Source of the DNA: Roseovarius sp.
Lineage (GTDB): Bacteria > Pseudomonadota > Alphaproteobacteria > Rhodobacterales > Rhodobacteraceae
Direction: 5' to 3'
NCBI GenBank assembly: GCA_029212365.1
Contig: JARGOC010000008.1
Location: forward strand, 80,001-144,000
Length of the DNA stretch: 64,000 nucleotides
Each line of letters starts with the position of its first letter. The stretch's first letter is position 1. Of this stretch, positions 18,173 to 26,259 are shown in pieces. A program made the translations under genes and the position numbers. Below the pieces are notes generated by a model. The model was not told the DNA's origin and did no database searches. It saw nothing but the letters and a program-made list of their open reading frames with translations.

Positions 18173-18958
18173 ATGTTGCTATGTAGGGGTATGGAATACT
18201 TCTTTGGCATTGAGACAGGTCTTTTGTTGGTCACGGCTTTGGGCATCGGGTTTGTGGCTGGTATCATCAAGGGCGTGGTGGGGTTCGCAATGCCAATGGT
18301 GATGATATCCGGGCTGGGATCAATCACCAGTGCCGAGGTTGCCATCGCGGGCGTGATACTGCCTACGTTGGTGGCCAACAGTTGGCAGGCGCTGCGTCAG
18401 GGGCCTCAGGCCGCTTGGCACTCTACCCTGCGGTTTCGTCATTTCTTGATTACTGGGCTGTTGGTGCTGTTGATCAGCGCACAGTTTGTGCGGTTGGTGC
18501 CGGGGCAGCTGCTGATCCTGTTTATCGGGCTCAGCGTCAGCTTTTTTGTGGTCTTACAAATCATGGGGATGCAATTGCGCCTGCCCGCCGGAGTCGAGCA
18601 ACGCACCCAGGTCATTTTCGGGACCATTGCCGGCTTTTTTGGTGGATTGGCCAGTATCTGGGGGCCACCTACTGTGGCGATGCTGACTGCAATGAATACC
18701 GAAAAAGCCGAGCAGATGCGTGTGCAGGGTGTAATTTATGCGCTTGGCTCCGGCGCTCTTGTGCTGGCGCACCTGGGCTCTGGTGTTTTGCGCAGCGAGA
18801 CACTCCCGCTGACGTTGGTTCTGATCCCGCCTGCGGTACTGGGCATGGCGATCGGATTTCGCATTCAAGACCGGTTTGATCAGGCCAGTTTCCGCAAGGC
18901 GACCCTTGCGGTGCTGCTGTTTGGTGGCCTTAATCTGGTGCGGCGCGGGCTGATGTAG
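18173..18958 (+). CDS. TauE/SafE family membrane permease
   Basis: A membrane protein of about 261 residues with eight helices. Family marks are GFVAGIIKGVVGFAMPMVMI near the start and IFGTIAGFFGGLASIWGPPTVAMLTA in the second half, the paired glycine-rich repeats of TauE/SafE proteins that export sulfite or sulfonates. I placed the start at ATG 18173, which has AGGG seven bases upstream; ATG 18191 is also possible. The in-frame sequence back to 18038 is probably leader. It is divergent from mcd, and no sulfur gene is adjacent. Confidence 0.83.
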   Translation: MLLCRGMEYFFGIETGLLLVTALGIGFVAGIIKGVVGFAMPMVMISGLGSITSAEVAIAGVILPTLVANSWQALRQGPQAAWHSTLRFRHFLITGLLVLLISAQFVRLVPGQLLILFIGLSVSFFVVLQIMGMQLRLPAGVEQRTQVIFGTIAGFFGGLASIWGPPTVAMLTAMNTEKAEQMRVQGVIYALGSGALVLAHLGSGVLRSETLPLTLVLIPPAVLGMAIGFRIQDRFDQASFRKATLAVLLFGGLNLVRRGLM

Positions 18959-18964
18959 CTTTGG

Positions 18965-19750
18965 CTATTTGCCCGTCCACACCGGATCACGCTTTTCGGC
19001 AAAGGCGCGTGCGCCCTCCAACTGATCGTCCGAGGCATAGAGCTTATCCACCGTTTCAAACTGACGCTGGGTGATACGGTTCATCGCATCCAGAAATGTC
19101 ATGCTTTCGGCCTCGCGCACGATCTGTTTGATCGCCGCATAGACCAAAGGCGGGCCTGACGCGAGGTGATTGGCCAGCGCACGCGCCTCAGCCATCAAAT
19201 CCGCAGCCGGAATTATCCGGTTGATCATGCCCCAGCGCGCGGCCTCTTCGGCATCAATCCAGCGCCCCGTCAGCAACATTTCCATGGCGATATGATAGGG
19301 GATGCGCTTGGGCAGCTTCACACTTGCTGCATCGGCCACCGTCCCCGAGCGGATTTCAGGCAGGGCAAAGCTGGCGTGATCTGCCGCCAATATGATGTCC
19401 GCACTCAGCGCCCATTCGAGGCCCCCGCCACAGCAAATGCCGTTCACCGCAGCAATGACCGGTTTGTTCATACCGCGTAGCTCCTGAAGCCCGCCAAAAC
19501 CACCCACACCATAGTCGCCATCCACCTCGTCACCGTCAGCGGCCGCTTTGAGATCCCAGCCGGGGCAGAAAAACTTCTCTCCGGCACCGGTGATAATGGC
19601 CACACGCAGGGTGTCATCATCCCGAAACTCGCGAAACACTTCGCCCATAAGACGGCTGGTATACAGATCAATCGCATTGGCCTTGGGCCGGTCCAGAGTG
19701 ACCTCAAGCACCGGACCATTGCGGGTGGTTTTCACGGGGGTATCGGTCAT
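18965..19750 (-). CDS. caiD: Carnitinyl-CoA dehydratase (crotonobetainyl-CoA hydratase)
   Basis: Crotonase-fold enzyme that interconverts crotonobetainyl-CoA and L-carnitinyl-CoA. Long stretches match E. coli CaiD: LEVTLDRPKANAID, RVAIITGAGEKFF, GWDLKAAADG, KPVIAAVNG and the end AFAEKRDPVWTGK. The oxyanion-hole glycines are in CCGGGLEWALSADI. It is 261 residues, as expected. It is the last gene of the carnitine operon and follows the acyl-CoA synthetase gene with no gap, so acyl-CoA formation and hydration are co-expressed. Confidence 0.92.
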   Translation of the reverse strand: MTDTPVKTTRNGPVLEVTLDRPKANAIDLYTSRLMGEVFREFRDDDTLRVAIITGAGEKFFCPGWDLKAAADGDEVDGDYGVGGFGGLQELRGMNKPVIAAVNGICCGGGLEWALSADIILAADHASFALPEIRSGTVADAASVKLPKRIPYHIAMEMLLTGRWIDAEEAARWGMINRIIPAADLMAEARALANHLASGPPLVYAAIKQIVREAESMTFLDAMNRITQRQFETVDKLYASDDQLEGARAFAEKRDPVWTGK

Positions 19751-21790
19751 TCAGAGATCTCCTGTTCTGATGAGAGCATCGGCGGCCACAGCACGAGTAG
19801 GGGTGCAGATCAGCGGATTGATTTCCACCTCCTCCAGGTGGGCAGCATGGGCGGTAACGTAAGACTGCACGCTCAGCACGGCGTTGACAATCGCCCCTCG
19901 CTCAGCGGCGGGTTTGCCACGGTATCCGCGCAACATAGGCGCGATGCGCAGTGTGTCCAATGCGGCGTCGATATCTTCGGCGCGGGTGGGCAGTAAAAGC
20001 GAGACACTGTCGCGCAAAAGCTCGGTCAGCACACCGCCTGCGGCGAGGGTCAGCACAAATCCATGTGCCGGGTCGCGCACCACGCCAACCAGCATTTCAG
20101 CCACCCCACCAGTGATCATTTCTTCGACCAGAAAACTGTCACTTTGCATCTTGTGGGCGGCGTCAATGATCTCGGCCTCGCTGCTCAGGCCCAATGCCAC
20201 CCCGCCCAAATCGGATTTATGCGCCATACCTTCAGCTTTGAGGACCAGAGGCATCGGAATGTTGGCCAAAACACTGGCCAACACACTCAAGTTTTCGGCG
20301 CGCGCTGAGGCGGGCACAGATACGCCATGTTTTGCCAGTGCGGCCTTGGCCTCGGTCTCGCTCAGAAGCTGCGTGTCTGTGATTGTGGACGGCAGTAGCA
20401 ATGGATCGGCAGAGGTTGCATCCTTGCCCAACCAAGCCGCAGCTGAGATGGCCGCCAAGGCATCATCCAGCCCCAACAGTGGAATGAGCCCAGCGTTGAT
20501 GATCCGCTCAGCAAAGGGTTCAGGAAGGGCATCCGGCAGGGTGGCCACCAAGGCCAGTGGTTTACCGGTGGCTTTCCTTGTGGCGGCAGCGGCCTCAATT
20601 ATGCAGTCCCAGGCCTGCGCACTGCAACGATCTTCGCGCGGGAAATCGCAGATGATGCAGCCAATATCGACCTGTGCCCCTGCCATGATAGATGTGAATG
20701 TGGCCGTCATAGCGCCGGTGTCTGTCCAGATAAATGTGTGATAATCCAGCGGGTTGGCAAGGGCGACCATCGGACCAAGAGCGGCGCGCAAATTATTGCT
20801 TTGCTGTGTGTCGAGTGCTGGAAACTGCACATCGTAATCCAGTGCCGTGTCGGCCATCAAGCTGGCCTCGCCCCCCGAGCAGGACATGGACGCAATGCGG
20901 TTTGATGGCAACGGCCCGGCCAGGTGCAACAGTTTCAACGTTTCCAGCATCTCGGGCAGACTGCTCACCTGCGCGATGCGCAGTCTCGCCAGTAACGCCC
21001 GCGCGCCGCTGTCACTGCCTGCGAGTGATGCGGTGTGTGACACTGCCGCCATCTGTGCCTGTTCCGAACGCCCGGCTTTGAGCGCGACGATCGGTTTGCC
21101 CATGGTGCGCGCCGTTTGGGCCAAGGCCTCAAAGGCGCGCAGATCCCCGATGCCTTCGATATGCAAACCCAGCGCGGTGACGCGGGGATCATTTAACAAA
21201 GCTTGACCGATTTGCGATAGCCCGACCTGCGCCTGATTGCCCGCAGTGGCCACATAGGCGAGCGGCAATCCACGCGTCTGCATGGTCAGATTGATCGCCA
21301 TGTTCGAGCTTTGCGTCAGGATCGCAACACCGCGTTTGCTGCGTTGCCCGCCATGCTGATCCGGCCACAAAAGGGCGCCATCAAGGTAGTTGATAAACCC
21401 ATAGCAATTGGGCCCAACGATGGGCATATCGCCTGCGGCGTCCAGCAACGCATTTTGCAAATCTGCCCCATCGCCGGTTTCTGCCTGCGCTTCTTGAAAG
21501 CCGCTGGCAAAACACACGGCCCCACCCGCGCCCATGGCCGACAGGAGCGCTACGGTCTCAACCGTCACATGGCGGTTCACGCCGATGAAGGTGGCATCCG
21601 GTACGCCGGGCAAATCCTCTAACCGGGCAAAGCTGGGCAGCCCGCCCACGTCTGAGCGTTTGGGGTGAACAGGCCAGACCGGCCCATCAAAACCCATCTT
21701 GCGGCATTGCTCGATCACGGATGCACACCACGCGCCACCGCCAACAACGGCGATGGAAGAGGGGCGAAAAAGGCGAGACAGGTCGGGCAT
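19751..21790 (-). CDS. NDP-forming acyl-CoA synthetase (fused alpha-beta), probable betaine-CoA ligase
   Basis: A 679-residue synthetase of the acetate-CoA ligase (ADP-forming) family. The N-terminal CoA-binding domain has SIAVVGGGAWCASVIEQ, the ligase domains contain the phosphohistidine site VSHTASLAGSD near residue 260, and the C-terminal ATP-grasp part holds VLKAEGMAHKSDLGGVALGL and FLVEEMITGG. In this operon it is the only enzyme able to activate gamma-butyrobetaine, crotonobetaine or carnitine to a CoA ester; CaiB and CaiC are absent. That assignment is inferred from context. It is preceded by a 230-bp spacer carrying two repeats. Confidence 0.85.
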   Translation of the reverse strand: MPDLSRLFRPSSIAVVGGGAWCASVIEQCRKMGFDGPVWPVHPKRSDVGGLPSFARLEDLPGVPDATFIGVNRHVTVETVALLSAMGAGGAVCFASGFQEAQAETGDGADLQNALLDAAGDMPIVGPNCYGFINYLDGALLWPDQHGGQRSKRGVAILTQSSNMAINLTMQTRGLPLAYVATAGNQAQVGLSQIGQALLNDPRVTALGLHIEGIGDLRAFEALAQTARTMGKPIVALKAGRSEQAQMAAVSHTASLAGSDSGARALLARLRIAQVSSLPEMLETLKLLHLAGPLPSNRIASMSCSGGEASLMADTALDYDVQFPALDTQQSNNLRAALGPMVALANPLDYHTFIWTDTGAMTATFTSIMAGAQVDIGCIICDFPREDRCSAQAWDCIIEAAAATRKATGKPLALVATLPDALPEPFAERIINAGLIPLLGLDDALAAISAAAWLGKDATSADPLLLPSTITDTQLLSETEAKAALAKHGVSVPASARAENLSVLASVLANIPMPLVLKAEGMAHKSDLGGVALGLSSEAEIIDAAHKMQSDSFLVEEMITGGVAEMLVGVVRDPAHGFVLTLAAGGVLTELLRDSVSLLLPTRAEDIDAALDTLRIAPMLRGYRGKPAAERGAIVNAVLSVQSYVTAHAAHLEEVEINPLICTPTRAVAADALIRTGDL

Positions 21791-21820
21791 GGTTGGCGGG
21801 GTCCTGATGAGAGTTATTTT

Positions 21821-21857
21821 GCCTTCGGCGAGGATATTTGGAGCAAGAAGATGGGGG
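21821..21857 (+). repeat. Dispersed intergenic repeat, copy 2
   Basis: GCCTTCGGCGAGGATATTT continues into GAGCAAGAAGATGGGG. It matches the repeat at 30831 (reverse strand) in most positions. It points towards copy 3 at 21973, so the two form a converging pair around 115 bp of unrelated sequence between the acyl-CoA synthetase and acyl-CoA dehydrogenase genes. Confidence 0.7.
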
Positions 21858-21972
21858 GTAACACTAGATTAACCACGATGCATCATGTTCAAAGAACGGT
21901 ACAGGCGGGGACGCCGATGACCGTGCAAGGAGATGGGAGAAATCCCGCTTCTCGGGGAGGTCCGGATCAGGC

Positions 21973-22012
21973 TTCCCCATCTTCTTGTTGAAAGTATCCC
22001 CGTCGGAGACAT
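21973..22012 (-). repeat. Dispersed intergenic repeat, copy 3
   Basis: On the minus strand it reads TCTCCGACGGGGATAC, then CAACAAGAAGATGGGG. The inner 13 bases (CAAGAAGATGGGG) are the perfect inverse of those in copy 2. The pair resembles a bacterial interspersed mosaic element or the ends of a small miniature transposon. Confidence 0.7.
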
Positions 22013-22020
22013 CAAAACTC

Positions 22021-23184
22021 TTAAGCCCCCAGTGGGCGCAGCAACTCGCGGCTGATGATGTGGCGCTGGATTTCGCTGGTGCCTTCCCAAATGCGCTCAA
22101 CGCGGGCATCGCGCCAGATGCGCTCCAGCGGCAATTCATCCATCAAACCCATGCCGCCGTGAATTTGAATGGCTTCATCTGCGACAAAACCCAGCATTTC
22201 TGTGGCCTTCAGTTTGGCCATCGACATATCACTTTCGCTGACAGTGCCCTGATCAAACTTCCAGCCAGCAGCCCAAGTCAAGAGCTCTGCCGCCCTCAAT
22301 TCAGCGGCCATATCCGCCAGTTTAAAGGAAATGCCCTGGAATTTGCCGATCTGCTGGCCAAATTGCTTGCGTTCCGCTGCATAAGAGACTGCGTGCTCTA
22401 ACGCCCGCTCAGCCCGGCCCAAACAGGTGGCGGCCACCTGAAGGCGCGTGGCCCCGAGCCAGTCATTGGCCACCTGAAAGCCTTGGTGCACCTCGCCCAA
22501 CACAGCGGATTTAGGCAGGCGGCAATCGTCAAATTCCAGCACCGCGTTGGTGTAGCCACGGTGGCTTACGTTGCGATAACCCTCGCGCACAGTGAAGCCG
22601 GGCGTGCCCTTGTCGACAAAGAACGCGGTGATCAGTTTTTTGGGGCCGCGCGGGGTGTCTTCCTCGCCAGTGGCCATGAAAACAATGGAAAAATCAGCGA
22701 TGTCTGCATGGCTGATGAAATGTTTGGTTCCATTCAGAATAAAGTCATCGCCATCCTCACGCGCGGTGGCGCTCATACCACGCAGGTCTGATCCGGCATT
22801 CGGCTCAGTCATCGCCAGGCAATCCCATTTTTCGCCGCGAATGCAGGGATAGAGGTATTGTTCCTTTTGTGCGTCCGTTCCGGCCAGCAGAATGTTTGAG
22901 GGCCGTGCCACGCAGGTCCAGTGCAGGGCGTAATTGGCACGTCCCAGCTCGCGCTCATACATCAGCCACGTCAATGTATCGAGCCCGGCGCCGCCCACCT
23001 CTTCGGGCATGTTCGCCGCATACAATCCGGCGTCGATCGCCTTGGCCTGTATCTCCCTGATCAGCTCCATCGGCAGATGCCCGCTGCGCTCGATCTCCAT
23101 CTCATGTGGATATAGCTCGGTCTCGACAAAGCTGCGCGTGGTGTCGATGATCATCTGTTGTTCTTGGGTGAGCGCGAAGTCCAT
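22021..23184 (-). CDS. Acyl-CoA dehydrogenase, CaiA-like
   Basis: A 387-residue FAD-dependent acyl-CoA dehydrogenase. Motifs: AMTEPNAGSDLRGM, LNGTKHFISHADIAD, AERKQFGQQIGKFQG, and the end IQIHGGMGLMDEL and RIWEGTSEIQRHI, where the Glu of WEGTSE is the catalytic base. In the carnitine operon it most likely dehydrogenates gamma-butyrobetainyl-CoA to crotonobetainyl-CoA, the substrate of CaiD. That role is inferred; the protein alone would fit many short-chain substrates. It starts five bases after the carnitine dehydrogenase gene. Confidence 0.88.
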   Translation of the reverse strand: MDFALTQEQQMIIDTTRSFVETELYPHEMEIERSGHLPMELIREIQAKAIDAGLYAANMPEEVGGAGLDTLTWLMYERELGRANYALHWTCVARPSNILLAGTDAQKEQYLYPCIRGEKWDCLAMTEPNAGSDLRGMSATAREDGDDFILNGTKHFISHADIADFSIVFMATGEEDTPRGPKKLITAFFVDKGTPGFTVREGYRNVSHRGYTNAVLEFDDCRLPKSAVLGEVHQGFQVANDWLGATRLQVAATCLGRAERALEHAVSYAAERKQFGQQIGKFQGISFKLADMAAELRAAELLTWAAGWKFDQGTVSESDMSMAKLKATEMLGFVADEAIQIHGGMGLMDELPLERIWRDARVERIWEGTSEIQRHIISRELLRPLGA

Positions 23185-23189
23185 GGGGC

Positions 23190-24596
23190 TTACTCCGTTG
23201 CGTGCAAGGCGGCGAGCGCCTCGACTTTGGCTTTGACGTGGTCCGCAGGCGTGCAGGTGCGGCGGGTCTCAAGCGAGACATGCAACATAAGTTGGTCACA
23301 GCTGGCCAAAAGCTCGCCGTCGCTGGCGCGCTTCATTTCATGAAAGCAGCGCAGCTTCTTGCCCTCGCCCTGAGTGACACGGGTCTGCACCATCACCTCT
23401 TCGCCAGCATGGGTTTCGGTGATGTATTTGACAGTGGTTTCCACCGTGAAATAGCTTAGACCACCGGCAATATAGGCCTCATCTGCGCCGACATAGGCCA
23501 TGACCTCCTCGGCGGCATCGCTGAACAGTTGACCATAGCGGCCCTCATTCATGTGGCCGTTGATATCGGTCCAGTCCACCGGAATGGTCCGGCGGGTCGA
23601 GACCATGGGAGTGTCGGCCTCAGGCAGGGATTTAAGCGCCTTCTGGTGATCGAGGATCAGCGCACCGGCGGCATTGCCCTGTTGTTTGAGCGCGCGCATC
23701 ATGGCGATCAGATTGTTGTCACGCTTGCGCTCCAGCTCGCGGATGCTCAGGTGGCCTGATTGCGCGTCCGATTGATCGGCGATCAGATCAACCAGCTCGT
23801 CGGTGAACTCAGGCACATCCATCAGCTTGGTCCACGGCCATTTCAGGGCCGGGCCGAACTGCGCCATAAAGTGACGCATGCCCGCTTCGCCCCCCGCCAC
23901 GCGATAGGTTTCAAACAGGCCCATTTGCGCCCAGCGGATGCCAAAGCCATAGCGGATGGCGTTGTCGATTTCCTCGGTGGTGGCAATGCCATCTTTGACC
24001 AGCCACAGAGCTTCGCGCCAGACGGCTTCCAAAAATCGGTCTGCGATATGGGCGTCAATTTCCTTGCGCACACGCAGCGGATAAAGGCCCACAGACGTGA
24101 GAACATCCGAGGCCACATCCAGCGCCGCACCATCGGTTGCCGCAGATGGGACCACCTCGATCAGGGGCAAAAGATACACCGGATTAAACGGATGCGTGAC
24201 CATGATCTTGCCCGCATCCTGCGCGCCCTGTTGCAACTCGGATGGCTTGAAACCGCTGGTGGACGATCCAATGGGCGTGTCCGGATTGGCAGCCTGCACC
24301 TCGGCAAAGACCTTGTGCTTCATCTCCAACCGTTCCGACACGCTTTCCTGGATCCAATCAGCGCCAGTGACGGCCTCGCCAATCGTTGTGCAAAACCGCA
24401 GGGTGCCTTCCTTGGGTAACGCACAATCATACAGCATCGGCAGGGCATGGCGCGCGTTGGTCATCACCTCGCCAATCTTGCGTTCAGCGTCTGGATCAGG
24501 GTCAAACACCTGAACGTTCCAGCCGTTCAAAAGGAAGCGCGCGGCCCAGCCGCCGCCAATCACACCGCCGCCGATGATCGCTGCTGTTTTGGTCAT
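23190..24596 (-). CDS. lcdH: L-carnitine 3-dehydrogenase fused to a hotdog thioesterase
   Basis: A 468-residue bifunctional protein. Residues 1 to about 320 are a 3-hydroxyacyl-CoA-dehydrogenase-fold enzyme with AAIIGGGVIGGGWAARFLLNGW for NAD and THPFNPVYLLPLIEVVPS, the pattern of carnitine 3-dehydrogenase. Residues 330-468 are a hotdog thioesterase (TIPVDWTDINGHMNEGRYGQLFSDA with the catalytic Asp, then KYITETHAGEEVMVQTRV). Published work on rhizobial carnitine degradation assigns such a fused domain to betainyl-CoA hydrolysis. Together the halves oxidise carnitine to 3-dehydrocarnitine and release glycine betaine after the BKACE step. Confidence 0.92.
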   Translation of the reverse strand: MTKTAAIIGGGVIGGGWAARFLLNGWNVQVFDPDPDAERKIGEVMTNARHALPMLYDCALPKEGTLRFCTTIGEAVTGADWIQESVSERLEMKHKVFAEVQAANPDTPIGSSTSGFKPSELQQGAQDAGKIMVTHPFNPVYLLPLIEVVPSAATDGAALDVASDVLTSVGLYPLRVRKEIDAHIADRFLEAVWREALWLVKDGIATTEEIDNAIRYGFGIRWAQMGLFETYRVAGGEAGMRHFMAQFGPALKWPWTKLMDVPEFTDELVDLIADQSDAQSGHLSIRELERKRDNNLIAMMRALKQQGNAAGALILDHQKALKSLPEADTPMVSTRRTIPVDWTDINGHMNEGRYGQLFSDAAEEVMAYVGADEAYIAGGLSYFTVETTVKYITETHAGEEVMVQTRVTQGEGKKLRCFHEMKRASDGELLASCDQLMLHVSLETRRTCTPADHVKAKVEALAALHATE

Positions 24597-24611
24597 TGGT
24601 TTGATCTCCGT

Positions 24612-25148
24612 TCAGCGCGTTTCAAAGACGCTCATGTTGTATCCGTTAAACTCCAGCACCTCAGAGGCCGCGGTCATCCGGTCTGCGCCACCCGAGGTCT
24701 TGCGATCCACAATGAAGGCCATGTCACTATCGGGAGACCCAAGTGCTGCGGTGCGATACCCCTCGTCAATCCAAATCACCCACATCTCCATTTCGGTGTC
24801 GGTGGTTTGTGCCGTCAATTGCCAACGGTTCTGGGCCAGAGGCTCGGCCTGCCAATCATCGCTCAGTGCCTCGCAATTGCCATCCGCATCACAACTGGCG
24901 TGCAAGAACTCAAGCGTGTGCTGCGGTTTGGCGTTGGTGTTGAAGGTGAGGCTCTGAATGTCGCGGTATTGCGGCGAAGACGCCCGCACTTTCCATTCGC
25001 CCTGCATCGCGTCGGCTCCGCCGCGACTGATGATCGACAAAGGCACCGTGGGATTGCGCAGCAGACTGGGGTCATCAGGCGCGGGGGCTGTCAGGCACCC
25101 GATCAACAGGGCAGGGGCCAGACATGCGATTGCGCTGCGCAAGATCAC
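24612..25148 (-). CDS. Lipocalin-like lipoprotein in the carnitine operon
   Basis: A 178-residue protein with a signal peptide ending in the lipobox LLIGC (Cys near residue 18). The mature domain has a GEWKVRASSP stretch resembling the lipocalin G-x-W motif, then alternating strands (HTLEFLHASC, RWQLTAQTTDTEMEMWVIWID). Two cysteines in ASCDADGNCEA may pair. I think it is a lipocalin-type binding protein, with moderate certainty. It overlaps the SDR gene upstream by four bases. A role in holding a hydrophobic or betaine-like ligand at the outer membrane is speculative. Confidence 0.68.
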   Translation of the reverse strand: MILRSAIACLAPALLIGCLTAPAPDDPSLLRNPTVPLSIISRGGADAMQGEWKVRASSPQYRDIQSLTFNTNAKPQHTLEFLHASCDADGNCEALSDDWQAEPLAQNRWQLTAQTTDTEMEMWVIWIDEGYRTAALGSPDSDMAFIVDRKTSGGADRMTAASEVLEFNGYNMSVFETR

Positions 25149-25909
25149 GGTACCAGGCTTTCTGTGTGGCCATCGACAGCCATGATTTGACCCGAGATTT
25201 TTGAGGCCGCAGCCGAGGCCAGAAACAGCGCCATGTCGGCCAGATCATCGGCGCTGACCCAAGACCGCAGGCTGACACCTTTCACATAGGTCTGACGCAG
25301 CTCTTCTATCGGCTTGCCTGAGGCGGCGGCCTCATTGGCCAAAACGCGCTCCATCCGCTCGCCCTCAACTGCGCCCGGTGCAATCGCGTTGACGCGCACA
25401 CCTGCGGGGCCAAGTTCACCAGCCAGGGTTTTGGTTAATCCAACAAGGCCCCATTTGGCCGTCGCATAAGGCGAGCGCAGCGGATAGCCAAACAAGCCGG
25501 CCGTTGATGTGGTCAGGATAATCAGCCCGCTGCCCTGCGCGCGCATCAGCCGCGCCGCCCAACGACACGTCAGGAAAGTGCCAAACAGATTGACGCCGAT
25601 ACAGTCCTTCCAATCGTCATAGCCCATATCTTCTATCCGGCCCGCAGGCCCGCCGGTGCCGGCATTGGCGCAAACCACATCAACACCGCCCCAAGCGGTT
25701 TCAACCTCGCCCAGAAATGCGCCCATCTGGGCCTCATCTGTGACATCAGCCTGCCGGGCAATGAAATCGGGGTAATCGGCCTTAACCTGCGTCACAGCAT
25801 CGGCATCAGCATCACAAAGGGCGATTTGCGCCCCCTCGGCGGCAAAACGCCGTGCCAGCGTCAGCCCAATGCCCGCGCCGCCGCCGGTGATCAATACCCG
25901 GTGCTTCAC
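25145..25909 (-). CDS. Short-chain dehydrogenase/reductase
   Basis: A classical SDR of about 254 residues: VLITGGGAGIGLTLARRFAAEG for NAD binding, CANAGTGGPAG, the catalytic Ser in LTTSTAGLFG, and Y-x-x-x-K in SPYATAKWGLVG. I start it at GTG 25909, whose GTGA overlaps the stop of the upstream gene; another in-frame GTG is at 25918. In the operon it may oxidise D-carnitine or a 3-hydroxy acid derived from acetoacetate, but nothing in the sequence fixes the substrate. Confidence 0.85.
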   Translation of the reverse strand: MKHRVLITGGGAGIGLTLARRFAAEGAQIALCDADADAVTQVKADYPDFIARQADVTDEAQMGAFLGEVETAWGGVDVVCANAGTGGPAGRIEDMGYDDWKDCIGVNLFGTFLTCRWAARLMRAQGSGLIILTTSTAGLFGYPLRSPYATAKWGLVGLTKTLAGELGPAGVRVNAIAPGAVEGERMERVLANEAAASGKPIEELRQTYVKGVSLRSWVSADDLADMALFLASAAASKISGQIMAVDGHTESLVP

Positions 25910-26259
25910 GCAGGGCACCGGGCAAAGCGAACGGGATCATCAATCCCCCACCACATCCACAGCACATCGCCATCGGTCATCACCAATTGCTTTTCGTCGT
26001 ATGTGTCACCTTCGGATTGGCACGAAAGGGTCAGCACCCAGGCGTTCAGGCCCGGCAATTCCTGGGCCTCTGTGATATCGCAGCTGTTCTCATAACCCAG
26101 CATTTCCTGCGCGTTCAGTGCAATCGGGGCGGGCGTCACACTGCCGATCTGCGCGGCGTTGGCGCACCACGCTGGGTCTGCGCTCCAGATGCCGTGCCAG
26201 CCTTCGGCGATTGCGGCAGACGGCAGCAAAAGTGCGGCGGCCAGTGCAAGGCGGGTCAT
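25906..26259 (-). CDS. Small secreted protein of the carnitine operon
   Basis: A 117-residue protein with a signal peptide (LALAAALLLPSAAIAE). The mature part has four cysteines (PAWCANA, ENSCDIT, LSCQSEG, ARCPA) likely forming two disulphides, and conserved-looking tryptophans (WHGIWSADPAW, VLWMWWGIDD). I do not recognise the family. It is coupled to BKACE upstream (ATGA) and the SDR downstream (GTGA), so it is expressed in step with the catabolic enzymes. Confidence 0.75.
   Translation of the reverse strand: MTRLALAAALLLPSAAIAEGWHGIWSADPAWCANAAQIGSVTPAPIALNAQEMLGYENSCDITEAQELPGLNAWVLTLSCQSEGDTYDEKQLVMTDGDVLWMWWGIDDPVRFARCPA

Noticed and set aside
23760..24419. 219-codon open frame on the plus strand
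   Set aside because: Antisense to the carnitine dehydrogenase gene and without motifs or ribosome-binding site.
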